Below are positions 32,069-39,726 of a DNA stretch of 64,000 bases, piece by piece. Every line of letters starts with the position of its first letter. Positions within the stretch are counted from its first letter, which is position 1. A model generated the notes under the pieces. The model saw only the letters and a list, made by a program, of their open reading frames with translations, was not told the DNA's origin and made no database searches. The stretch is from positions 186,001 to 250,000 of the forward strand of contig CAWHCD010000006.1 in NCBI GenBank assembly GCA_963828015.1. Reading direction: 5' to 3'. A program made the translations under genes and the position numbers. Source of the stretch: CAVPUA01 sp963828015. Lineage in GTDB: Bacteria; Actinomycetota; Actinomycetes; Mycobacteriales; Jatrophihabitantaceae.

Positions 32069-33082
32069 ATGAGTCAGCTGCGTGAGCGGGCGGGGGAAGT
32101 CGGCTGGGTGCTCCTGCCCCTGCGGGGCTTTCTGGCCGTCGTTTACCTGTACGCCGGCATCTCCAAGGTGGCCGACAGTCGCTTCCTCGACTCGTCCTCA
32201 TCGTTGTCGATCCATGCCTCGGTGGTCGCCGTGAAGGCCAACAGCCCCATCGGCGGGCTGCTCGGGCCGGTGGTGGACCACAGCTTCGCATTCGGGCTGC
32301 TGATGGCCTTCGCCGAGGTCGCGGTCGGAATCGGGGTGATGCTCGGCCTGTGGACGCGAATCGCGGCCGCGGGCGGAATGCTGCTCGCCCTGTCGCTGTG
32401 GCTCACGGTCAGCTGGGGCGCGACCCCGTGGTTCACCAGCGCCGACTTGGTGTACCTGTTCGCATTCACGCCGTTGCTGATCGCGGGCTCGGGCGGGGTC
32501 TACAGCGTCGACGGCTGGCTGGCCGCCTCCGCGGTCGCGCCTCGGGATGTCAACGGGGAGCGCACCCGGCGCACCGTGGTCACGGCCGGCGCGGCCGGGA
32601 TCGCCTTGGTCCTGCTCGGCGTGGCTTCGCTGACCCGCAAGTCCGCCAGCTCCGCCCCGGTCGCCGCCGATCCCTCTCCGACCCCCACTCCCAGCCCGTC
32701 GACCCCGGCCAGTACGGCCGACGCCTCCTCCGCGCCCGCCTCGTCCAGTTCGGCGGCACCCTCCTCGAGCAGTGCCCCGGTCGGGGTGGCGCTCGTCTCG
32801 TCCAGCGCGGTGCCGGTCGGGGGCGGCACGCAGGTGAAGGACCCGGTCAGCAAGGATCCGACCTGGGTGTTGCAGCTCACATCCGGGGAGTTCACGGCCT
32901 ACGACGCCATTTGTCCGCATCAGGGCTGCACCGTCAACTTCGAGTCGCCCGCGAAGGGATTCACCTGCCCCTGCCATGGCTCGCGATTCAGTTCCACCGG
33001 CAAGCTCGAGTCCGGCCCGGCGACGCGCGGGCTGAGCGCTGTGCCGGTTGTGGTCGCCGACGGCTCGGTCAGGCGCACCTGA
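32069..33082 (+). CDS. DoxX-family membrane protein fused to a Rieske [2Fe-2S] domain
   Basis: A 337-residue protein with a DoxX-like four-helix module (about 15-160: LRGFLAVVYLYAGISKVAD, FAFGLLMAFAEVAVGIGVML, LWTRIAAAGGMLLAL), a further hydrophobic segment after RRTVV (about 172-188), a Ser/Pro/Thr-rich linker and a C-terminal Rieske domain. The cluster motifs are CPHQGC (282-287) and CPCHG (300-304), with the extra Cys pair typical of bc1-type Rieske proteins. The iron-sulfur domain should face outside. DoxX subunits occur in thiosulfate-quinone oxidoreductases and redox-stress complexes, so electron transfer to quinone is plausible but inferred. Divergent from nadA. Confidence 0.87.
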   Translation: MSQLRERAGEVGWVLLPLRGFLAVVYLYAGISKVADSRFLDSSSSLSIHASVVAVKANSPIGGLLGPVVDHSFAFGLLMAFAEVAVGIGVMLGLWTRIAAAGGMLLALSLWLTVSWGATPWFTSADLVYLFAFTPLLIAGSGGVYSVDGWLAASAVAPRDVNGERTRRTVVTAGAAGIALVLLGVASLTRKSASSAPVAADPSPTPTPSPSTPASTADASSAPASSSSAAPSSSSAPVGVALVSSSAVPVGGGTQVKDPVSKDPTWVLQLTSGEFTAYDAICPHQGCTVNFESPAKGFTCPCHGSRFSSTGKLESGPATRGLSAVPVVVADGSVRRT

Positions 33083-33184
33083 GCTCCGAAGTGGGTAGCA
33101 TCGGGAATGCATCGCCGCCGACTCACCGTTGGCATCGATGAGACGAGTTAGCCTTTTGGGATCGAACGACTTTTTGGGAGCCCG

Positions 33185-33571
33185 ATGACTGCCACCGACA
33201 CCACCACGTCGATCGAGTTGACCGCCGCGCCGGCCGCGCCGGTCACCGAGGTCGCTTTGACCCCGACCGCCGCCGTCAAGGTCCGCGCGCTGCTCGACCA
33301 GGAAGGTCGCGACGACCTCCGGTTGCGCGTTTCGGTGCAGCCGGGCGGTTGCTCGGGCTTTCAGTACCAGCTCTTCTTCGACGAGCGCAGCCTCGATGGC
33401 GACCTCGAGCTCGACCTCTCCGGTGTGCCGGTGGTCGTCGACCGGATGAGCGCCCCGTACCTCGGCGGTGCCACGATCGACTTCACCGACACGATCGAGC
33501 AGCAGGGCTTCACGATCGACAACCCGAACGCCAGCGGTGGCTGCGCGTGCGGTAACTCCTTCTGCGGCTGA
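33185..33571 (+). CDS. erpA: A-type iron-sulfur carrier (HesB/IscA/ErpA family)
   Basis: A 128-residue Fe-S cluster carrier. The core family residues are QPGGCSGFQYQLFFDE, supplying the first Cys, and SGGCACGNSFCG at the C-terminus with the other ligands; the first 35 residues are a Thr/Ala-rich extension. It delivers clusters to apo-proteins; candidates nearby are NadA, LipA and the Rieske proteins. Corresponds to the Rv2204c-type gene of mycobacteria, with adoK downstream as here. GGGAGCCCG precedes the ATG. Confidence 0.93.
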   Translation: MTATDTTTSIELTAAPAAPVTEVALTPTAAVKVRALLDQEGRDDLRLRVSVQPGGCSGFQYQLFFDERSLDGDLELDLSGVPVVVDRMSAPYLGGATIDFTDTIEQQGFTIDNPNASGGCACGNSFCG

Positions 33572-33588
33572 TCCGCACCGCGCGTCCC

Positions 33589-33625
33589 GGCCGGGCTTGA
33601 ACCTCATGCAGGTTCCAGCCCGGCC
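33589..33625 (+). terminator. Hairpin terminator after erpA
   Basis: Arms GGCCGGGCTTGAACCT and AGGTTCCAGCCCGGCC pair at 15 of 16 positions around a five-base loop, 17 bases after the erpA stop. There is no T tract, as is usual for strong GC-rich hairpins in actinobacteria. Confidence 0.7.
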
Positions 33626-33671
33626 GAGTCATGTCCGCACCGCCTGTGCCCTCGTCCATTTCCTCGTTAGG

Positions 33672-33677
33672 TAGCGT
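33672..33677 (+). promoter_or_regulatory. -10 box of leaderless adoK
   Basis: TAGCGT ends six bases before the ATG at 33684. Confidence 0.5.
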
Positions 33678-33683
33678 CTGCTC

Positions 33684-34655
33684 ATGCCCGTCCTCGTCGC
33701 CGGCTCCATCGCCACCGATCACCTCATGCACTTCCCGGGCCGTTTCGCCGACCAGTTCCTGGCCGACGAGCTGCACAAGGTGTCCTTGTCCTTCCTGGTC
33801 GACGACCTGGTCGTGCGCCGCGGCGGGGTCGCGCCCAATATCTGTTACGGAATGGCGCAACTGGGCGGACAGCCGGTCCTGATCGGCGCGGTCGGTGCCG
33901 ATTTCGACGAATACCGCGGCTGGCTGGAGAACAACGGCGTCGACTGCCGGCACGTGCACGTCTCGGCGACTCAGCACACGGCCCGCTTCGTCTGCACCAC
34001 CGACGAGGACATGAACCAGATCGGCTCGTTCTATGCCGGGGCGATGGGCGAGGCCCTGAACATCGAGATCGCGCCCATCTGGGCGGCGACCGGCGCCGAC
34101 CTGGCCGTGATCAGCGCCTACGACCCGGCCGCGATGGTCAAGCACAGTGAGGAGTGCCGGGACAAGGGATTCCGCTTCGTGGCCGACCCCTCGCAGCAGA
34201 TCACCCGGATGGACGGCGAGGCCCTGCGCGAGTTGATCGAAGGCGCCGAGCTGCTGTTCACCAACGACTACGAGAAGAGCCTGCTCGAGTCCAAGACCGG
34301 GCTCTCGGAGGCGGAGGTGATGGCTCGGGTGGACGTCCGAGTCACCACGCTCGGCTCCAAGGGCGTCGAGATCGTCGGTCGCGACCTGGAACGGGTCCAC
34401 GTCCCGGTCGCCAAAGAACTGGGCAAGGCCGACCCGACCGGGGTCGGTGACGCCTTCCGGGGTGGCTTCCTGACTGCCCGCGACTGGGGCCTGTCCTGGG
34501 AGCGGTCGGCGCAGGTCGGCAGCCTGCTCGCAGCCATGGTGCTGGAGACGGTCGGCACCCAGGAGTACGCGGTCGAGGCGGGCGACTTCGCCAAGCGGCT
34601 CGGTGAGTCCTACGGCGACGACTGCGCGGCTGAGGTCGAAGCCCACCTGCGCTAG
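33684..34655 (+). CDS. adoK: PfkB-family adenosine kinase
   Basis: A 323-residue ribokinase-fold enzyme. The N-terminal GSIATDHLMHFPGRF, the substrate-side GGVAPNICYGMAQLGG and the C-terminal signature DPTGVGDAFRGGFL with the catalytic Asp are all present. It matches the mycobacterial adenosine kinase (Rv2202c type), which phosphorylates adenosine to AMP in purine salvage; a general sugar kinase is the alternative. The stop shares CTAG with converging asnB. Confidence 0.9.
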   Translation: MPVLVAGSIATDHLMHFPGRFADQFLADELHKVSLSFLVDDLVVRRGGVAPNICYGMAQLGGQPVLIGAVGADFDEYRGWLENNGVDCRHVHVSATQHTARFVCTTDEDMNQIGSFYAGAMGEALNIEIAPIWAATGADLAVISAYDPAAMVKHSEECRDKGFRFVADPSQQITRMDGEALRELIEGAELLFTNDYEKSLLESKTGLSEAEVMARVDVRVTTLGSKGVEIVGRDLERVHVPVAKELGKADPTGVGDAFRGGFLTARDWGLSWERSAQVGSLLAAMVLETVGTQEYAVEAGDFAKRLGESYGDDCAAEVEAHLR

Positions 34656-36547
34656 ACGCGCACCGGGTAGACCGGTTCGGGAATCTCGGGCTGGATGCGG
34701 CCCTCGACGAAGATGCCGTGCCAGATGAAGAAGACCAGCAGCGTCCAGATCTTGCGCGAGTAGTCGTGCGGGCCGGCGCGGTGCGCCTCGAGCAGCTGCA
34801 GCGCCGCCTGCCGGTCGATCAGATGATCGGCCTGCGACTCGGTGATGATCTCGTGGGCCCAGTCGTACATGACGTCCTTGAGCCAGTGCCGGATCGGCAC
34901 CGGGAAACCCAGCTTGGGCCGGTTGATCACATGGGCCGGCACGAGGTCCTCGATCGCGCGGCGCAGCGCGTACTTGGTCGTCTCCCTGGTCAACTTCTCC
35001 TTGGTCGGAATGGTCGAACCCACTGCGAAGACCTCGACGTCCAGGAACGGCACCCGCAGCTCGAGGGAGTTGGCCATCGTCATCTTGTCGGCCTTGACGA
35101 GGATGTCCCCACGCAGCCAGGTAAAGAGGTCGATGTACTGCATGCGCGTCGAGCCATCCAGATGCTCGGTGGCCGCGTAGTGCTCGGCAGTGACGTCCAT
35201 GTAGGACACCGCGGGGTCATACGTGCGCAGCAGCGACATCTCTTCGGGACGGAAGATCCGTGCATTGCCGTAGTAGCGCTCCTCGATCCCGATCGAGCCG
35301 CGCCGCAACAGGTCCTTGCCGCGCAGGCCCTCGGGCAATCGGGCCGAAAGCTGGCCGATGCCCGACCGCAGTGACCGCGGAACCCGGTCGAAACCGCGCA
35401 GCGAGATCGGCTCGCGGTAGATCGTGTAGCCACCGAACAGTTCGTCGGCGCCCTCCCCGGACAGCACGACCTTGACGTGCTTACGCGCCTCGCGCGCGAT
35501 GAAGTACAGCGGTACCAGGGCCGGGTCGGCCACCGGGTCGTCGAGGTACCAGACGATCAGCGCAAGCGAGGACATCATCTCCTCCGCGCTCACGACCTTC
35601 GTGATGTGCTCGACCCCGATGGCGGCGGCCGACTCGGCGGCCACGTCGATCTCGGAATAGCCGTCTCGTTCGAAGCCGGTGGTGAAGGTGAGCAGGTTCG
35701 GGTTGTGCCGCTTGGCCAGGGCGGCGACGACGGTCGAATCGATGCCACCGGACAGGAACGAGCCCACGGTGACGTCGGCGCGCATGTGCTTGGCCACCGA
35801 ATCCTGCAGCGCCTCGCTGATGTGGCGGTAGAGCTTCTCGGGCTCGGGTACCGGCCGGATCGCGAAGTCGGGGTGAAAGTAGCGCCGGGTCGTCAACGCC
35901 TGACCCGGACGCAGGGTGAAGTAGCACCCCGATTCGACCCGGTCGACGCGGACGTTCATCGACGCCGGTTCGGGGACGTACTGCAAGGTCAGGTACTGCT
36001 GCAGGGCCACTTGGTCGACCTCGGTGGCGGCCGCCGGCGCCACCGACAGCAGCGACTTCTTCTCGCTGGCGAAGAACGAGCCACGCTCGTCGGTGAAGTG
36101 ATAGAGCGGTTTGATGCCGAACCAGTCGCGGGCGCCGAACAGAACGCGTTCTTGAGCGTCCCAGATCAGGAACGCGAACATGCCGCGCAGTTCGCGGACG
36201 AACTTCTCACCGAGGTAGTGGTAGCCGGCGACGATCGCCTCGCCGTCGCCGTCGGTCTGGAAGGTGGCGTCGAAGTCACGGGTCAAGCGCTCACGCAGCT
36301 CGAGGTAGTTGTAGATCTCGCCGTTGAAGATCAGGTGGTAGCGCCCGTCCAGGTACGGCAAGGGTTGGTGCGAGTGCTCGATGTCGATGATGGACAGGCG
36401 CCGAAAGCCGATCACCACGTCGCTGTCGGACCAGACGCCGGCCTCGTCCGGGCCCCGGTGCCGCATCTGGTTCAGCGACACCTCGATATCGGCGGTGGCC
36501 ACCGCGGTGTCACCGTGGGCCGAGAGGAAGCCGATCAGTCCGCACAC
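34652..36547 (-). CDS. asnB: Asparagine synthetase (glutamine-hydrolysing)
   Basis: Makes asparagine from aspartate using glutamine and ATP. The 631 residues begin GTG-TGC, giving the nucleophile Cys2 (MCGLIGFL) after processing. The glutaminase domain has NGEIYNYLELRE and the synthetase domain has VGSFLSGGIDSTVVAALA (PP-loop) and LSGEGADELFGGY. A non-canonical GTG start is fixed by the need for Cys2. It lies 24 bases after tusA on the same strand, so it can be read from the desulfurase-tusA transcript. Confidence 0.95.
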   Translation of the reverse strand: MCGLIGFLSAHGDTAVATADIEVSLNQMRHRGPDEAGVWSDSDVVIGFRRLSIIDIEHSHQPLPYLDGRYHLIFNGEIYNYLELRERLTRDFDATFQTDGDGEAIVAGYHYLGEKFVRELRGMFAFLIWDAQERVLFGARDWFGIKPLYHFTDERGSFFASEKKSLLSVAPAAATEVDQVALQQYLTLQYVPEPASMNVRVDRVESGCYFTLRPGQALTTRRYFHPDFAIRPVPEPEKLYRHISEALQDSVAKHMRADVTVGSFLSGGIDSTVVAALAKRHNPNLLTFTTGFERDGYSEIDVAAESAAAIGVEHITKVVSAEEMMSSLALIVWYLDDPVADPALVPLYFIAREARKHVKVVLSGEGADELFGGYTIYREPISLRGFDRVPRSLRSGIGQLSARLPEGLRGKDLLRRGSIGIEERYYGNARIFRPEEMSLLRTYDPAVSYMDVTAEHYAATEHLDGSTRMQYIDLFTWLRGDILVKADKMTMANSLELRVPFLDVEVFAVGSTIPTKEKLTRETTKYALRRAIEDLVPAHVINRPKLGFPVPIRHWLKDVMYDWAHEIITESQADHLIDRQAALQLLEAHRAGPHDYSRKIWTLLVFFIWHGIFVEGRIQPEIPEPVYPVRV

Positions 36548-36571
36548 GCGCTCCAGTATCCCGTGCTCGGC

Positions 36572-36793
36572 CTACTGGACCCGGCGCACCGTGAAACGCG
36601 GCGTGCCGTCGGGGGCCTGACCGGCGCCCTCGAAGGTCTGACCACGCATGCGACACCAGGCCCGGATGTCGGGCCCAGCGGCTGGATCATCGGCGTCGAC
36701 CGCGATCGTCTGTCCGATCTCGACCGTGGGCAGTGCGCGGGCCAGGTCGAGGATGGGCAGCGGGCAGCGGCGCCCCCGACAGTCGAGGATCAC
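36572..36793 (-). CDS. tusA: TusA-like sulfur carrier protein
   Basis: A 73-residue protein of the TusA/SirA family: DCRGRRCPLPILDLARAL contains the CPxP motif with the persulfide-accepting Cys10. The C-terminal beta-strand RFTVRRV is typical. The GTG start overlaps the stop of the class V aminotransferase gene (GTGA), implying coupled synthesis and a shared sulfur-transfer step. In Streptomyces and relatives the two are often one fused polypeptide. Like its partner it contains no lysine. Confidence 0.9.
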   Translation of the reverse strand: MILDCRGRRCPLPILDLARALPTVEIGQTIAVDADDPAAGPDIRAWCRMRGQTFEGAGQAPDGTPRFTVRRVQ

Positions 36794-37911
36794 AGGCCGT
36801 CGGCCCCGAGCTCGGCCCGCACCTGCGCCACGACGCCCGGCAGCACAGCCAGGAACTCGCCGATCTCTTCATCGGTCGTCCCGGGGTGGACCGACACCCG
36901 GATGTTGCCCGAGGTCAGGGCGCCCATGGCCACCAGGACGTGTGAGGGCTCCAGGGTGGAGGAGGTGCACGAGGATCCGGAGGAGACGGCGAAGCCATGC
37001 CGGTCCAGGCCCAGCAGCAGCGCCTCGCCGTCCACGTAGAGGCACGAGAAGGTGACGATGTGCGGCAGCCGTTCATCCGGGTCGCCGAGCACCTCGACGT
37101 CGGGGATCCCGGCCACCGCCGCTCGGACCCGGTCGACCTGGGCGCGCATGCGGGCCGCGTCGGCCGTGGCCGTGGCCAGTACCGCCCGCAGTGAGGCGGC
37201 GGCGGCGACCGCCGCGGCCACGTTCGGTGCGCCGGGCAGCCGACCGCGGTCATCGGCCGGGTAAGGCGAACTCCAGCGCACCCCGCGCCGCACGGCCAGC
37301 AGCCCGATCCCTGGGCCGGCACCCCACGTGCGCGGGTCGGCGGTGAGCACCGACCACCGCTCGGGCAGGGTGGCGTAGCCCAGGGTCGGGCCGGCGTCCA
37401 CGATCAGCGGCACCGCCCCCAGACCGGCTACCACGGCCTCGACGGGCTGGGTGGTGCCGACTTCGTGGTTGGCCGCCTGCAGCGCGGCGACGGTGGCTTC
37501 GGCGGCGGCAGCGACGAACTCCTGGGGGTCCACGCGCCCCAGCGGGTCGACCGGCACCGCGACCGAGGCCACACCGGCGAACTCGGCGGCGTGCAGGACA
37601 GCTGAATGCTCGACCGCGCTGTGCACGAAGCGACCGGCCCGGTCGGGCCGCTGGTGCCCGAGCAGCGTGCCGAGGACGGCGGCGTGCCGGGCCTGGTCGC
37701 CGGATGCGGCGAAGCTCAGCTCGTCCGGGTGGGCACCGATCGAGTCGGCCAGGGATTCGCGGGCCGCGTCCAACAGCAGTCGGGCCCGCCGCGAGGGACC
37801 GGACAGGCGGTCCGGATCCGCCCAGCCGTCCTCGAGTGCCGCCAGCAGCGCCTGGGCGGCCACCGGGTGCAGCGGGGCCGCGGTGGCGGCGTCGAGGTAG
37901 GCGGGCACCAC
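36790..37911 (-). CDS. Class V aminotransferase/cysteine-desulfurase homologue lacking the PLP lysine
   Basis: About 373 residues with the NifS/IscS fold: PAYLDAATAAPLHP at the start, QAANHEVGTTQPVE, and the desulfurase loop FAVSSGSSCTSS with Cys315. The segment that should carry the PLP-binding His-Lys reads TADPRTWGAGPGIGLLAVRR, with no Lys, and there is no Lys anywhere in the protein. A normal PLP Schiff base cannot form, so it may be a persulfide relay or scaffold rather than a desulfurase. Overlaps tusA by four bases. Starts at GTG 37908, 37911 or 37950 are all possible; a longer reading into ctaC is rejected. Confidence 0.85.
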   Translation of the reverse strand: MVPAYLDAATAAPLHPVAAQALLAALEDGWADPDRLSGPSRRARLLLDAARESLADSIGAHPDELSFAASGDQARHAAVLGTLLGHQRPDRAGRFVHSAVEHSAVLHAAEFAGVASVAVPVDPLGRVDPQEFVAAAAEATVAALQAANHEVGTTQPVEAVVAGLGAVPLIVDAGPTLGYATLPERWSVLTADPRTWGAGPGIGLLAVRRGVRWSSPYPADDRGRLPGAPNVAAAVAAAASLRAVLATATADAARMRAQVDRVRAAVAGIPDVEVLGDPDERLPHIVTFSCLYVDGEALLLGLDRHGFAVSSGSSCTSSTLEPSHVLVAMGALTSGNIRVSVHPGTTDEEIGEFLAVLPGVVAQVRAELGADGL

Positions 37912-38026
37912 ATGACGGTAGCCATGAGCGGACCCGGTTGTGAGGGACACGACCAACCCCGGGCCGGGGGCGCCGAAGGAGTCCGATAGCCTGTCGATGA
38001 CCGAAATGCTGTGCTGGAAGGCAGGG

Positions 38027-38998
38027 TTGCGCGTGCGTCGCAGACGTTGGGGTGCGGGCTTACTAGCCGTGCTCGGGATGATGCTCCTGAGTGGCTGCTC
38101 GGCAACCGACTTCGAGCACAAGCTGCGCTTCGGCTGGCCGACGGGTGTCACGCAGCAGGCCACCAAGATGCGGGTGCTGTGGACCTGGTCCTCGATCGCC
38201 GCGCTGGCGGTCGGCGTCATGGTCTGGACCCTGATCTTCGTGGTCTGTATCCGGGACCGGAAGAAGAACGACGAGATCCCGAAGCAGGTCAAGTTCAACG
38301 GCCCGCTCGAGCTCGCCTACACGATCGTGCCGCTGATCGTGGTCATCGGCCTGTTCTACTTCACCGTCGTCACCGAGAACTACGTCGACAAGCTGACGCC
38401 CAACCCGAAGTCCGATCCGCACACCGTGGTGGTGCAGGTCGATGCCTTCAAGTGGAACTGGGAGTTCCAGTACCTGACCGCCAACGGCAAACCGACGCAG
38501 TACTCCAACAGCACCAACCCGCTCTCGACGGTCGGTTCCTCGACGCAGATCCCGGTTCTCGTCATTCCGCAGAGCACCTCGGGGAACGTCGAGAAGATCC
38601 GGTTCATTGAGCACTCCGAGGACGTTATCCACTCCTTCTGGGTGCCGGAGTTCCTGTTCAAGCGTGACGTGATCCCGTACGGCACGTCCTCAACCTCGCG
38701 CGACAACCAGTTCGAGATCACCGCGACGAATCAAGGGTCCTACGTCGGTCGGTGCGCCGAGCTGTGTGGCACCTACCACTCACAGATGAACTTCGAGGTC
38801 CGGGTCGTCACGCCGACGGTGTTCGCGAATTACCTCGCGGCGTTGGACTCCTACGGCCAGCAGGACCCGGATGCGCAGTACAAGGCGCTGATCGCGGCTG
38901 GAATGCCGGGCTGCGCCACCACCACCGAGCCCTTCTCGACCGACCGCAATGAGCGCAGTGCCCACGGTCCCGTCGACCCAGGAGTGTGCACATCATGA
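38027..38998 (+). CDS. ctaC: Cytochrome aa3 oxidase subunit II
   Basis: CuA-bearing subunit that receives electrons from the bcc complex. A basic N-terminus and hydrophobic stretch end in the lipobox LLSGC. Two membrane helices follow (about 50-72 and 90-112), then the external cupredoxin domain with CAELCGTYHSQM, which holds the two CuA cysteines, His and Met. The TTG at 38027 has GGAAGG five bases upstream; ATG 37997 and GTG 38033 are alternatives. A TAGCCT box at 37987-37992 would give a leader of about 28 bases. The stop overlaps ctaF (ATGA). The subunit I gene is not in the window. Confidence 0.93.
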   Translation: MRVRRRRWGAGLLAVLGMMLLSGCSATDFEHKLRFGWPTGVTQQATKMRVLWTWSSIAALAVGVMVWTLIFVVCIRDRKKNDEIPKQVKFNGPLELAYTIVPLIVVIGLFYFTVVTENYVDKLTPNPKSDPHTVVVQVDAFKWNWEFQYLTANGKPTQYSNSTNPLSTVGSSTQIPVLVIPQSTSGNVEKIRFIEHSEDVIHSFWVPEFLFKRDVIPYGTSSTSRDNQFEITATNQGSYVGRCAELCGTYHSQMNFEVRVVTPTVFANYLAALDSYGQQDPDAQYKALIAAGMPGCATTTEPFSTDRNERSAHGPVDPGVCTS

Positions 38999-39417
38999 AG
39001 ATCGAGGCGCGCGTATTTCTGGTCATCGCCGGCTTCTGCTGGATCATGGCCGCGGTGTACGGCTACTGGACGTCCCTGTCTGACGGGCACGTCGAGTTCG
39101 TCGGAACGGTCAGCCTGATCCTCTCCGGAGGTCTGCTCGGCCTGTCCGGCTCGTTCTTCTGGTTCGTCGCGCGCCGTATCGATGCTCGCCCCGAGGACCG
39201 CGACGACGCCGAGATCGCCGAAGGCGCGGGGGAGTTGGGCTTCTTCAGCCCGGGCAGCTACTGGCCGGTCGGCATCGCCGCGGCCGCCTCGGTCATCGGC
39301 CTCGGACTGGCCTTCGCCCAGATCTGGCTGATCGGCGCGGGCGTCCTGCTGCTGCTGTTCATGGTCAGTGGACTGCTGTTCGAGTACTACATCGGTGGCC
39401 GCAAGATCCTGGGCTGA
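38995..39417 (+). CDS. ctaF: Cytochrome c oxidase subunit IV
   Basis: A 140-residue actinobacterial subunit IV with four membrane helices (about 5-25, 35-58, 92-110, 113-133) and the sequence GELGFFSPGSYWPVGIAAAA in the second half, a hallmark of the family. The ATG overlaps the ctaC stop by four bases and GGAG lies upstream. It is part of the bcc-aa3 supercomplex with CtaC, CtaE and QcrABC encoded nearby on the other strand. Confidence 0.93.
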   Translation: MKIEARVFLVIAGFCWIMAAVYGYWTSLSDGHVEFVGTVSLILSGGLLGLSGSFFWFVARRIDARPEDRDDAEIAEGAGELGFFSPGSYWPVGIAAAASVIGLGLAFAQIWLIGAGVLLLLFMVSGLLFEYYIGGRKILG

Positions 39418-39541
39418 GCCCCGCCTGGGCTAACCGTATTCCCCCCCGGGGTACGCCCCCCAGGGGGGCCTCTTCCGGACGCCGCCGTCGTCCGTCCCGC
39501 TGGCCGGATAGCTCGCTGTGTAGGTCACCCGGGGTGGCCGT

Positions 39542-39679
39542 ATCAGCATCTGTCGGTGCGGTGGACTGCGCGGGGTGGATCAGACGGTGAGCGCTCCCCG
39601 TCGCCGGTGGCCCGATTGTGGGCTGATTCGGTTGCTGGGGGCAGCCGAATCAGCACATTGTCGGTACGGCGGACTCCGC
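39542..39679. repeat. Two diverged copies of a 30-base repeat between ctaF and qcrB
   Basis: ATCAGCATCTGTCGGTGCGG at 39542 and ATCAGCACATTGTCGGTACG at 39649 start two copies of about 30 bases that continue alike (GGACTnCGC). Each follows a hairpin-forming stretch. The remaining bases of the 309-base gap (39418-39726) include C- and G-rich tracts near 39441-39472 but no gene. Confidence 0.55.
39623..39653. terminator. Bidirectional hairpin between converging ctaF and qcrB
   Basis: CTGATTCGGTTGC and GCAGCCGAATCAG form a 13-pair stem (one G-T wobble) around a five-base loop. It lies in the gap between two converging respiratory operons and would stop transcription from both sides. Confidence 0.65.
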
Positions 39680-39726
39680 CCCGGCACGCCAGATGTAGCT
39701 GGCGCCCTGGTGGATCGGCGGACCGA

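Noticed and set aside
36790..38298. A 502-codon reading of the desulfurase homologue
   Set aside because: The extra N-terminal 130 codons lie antisense to ctaC and are not conserved.
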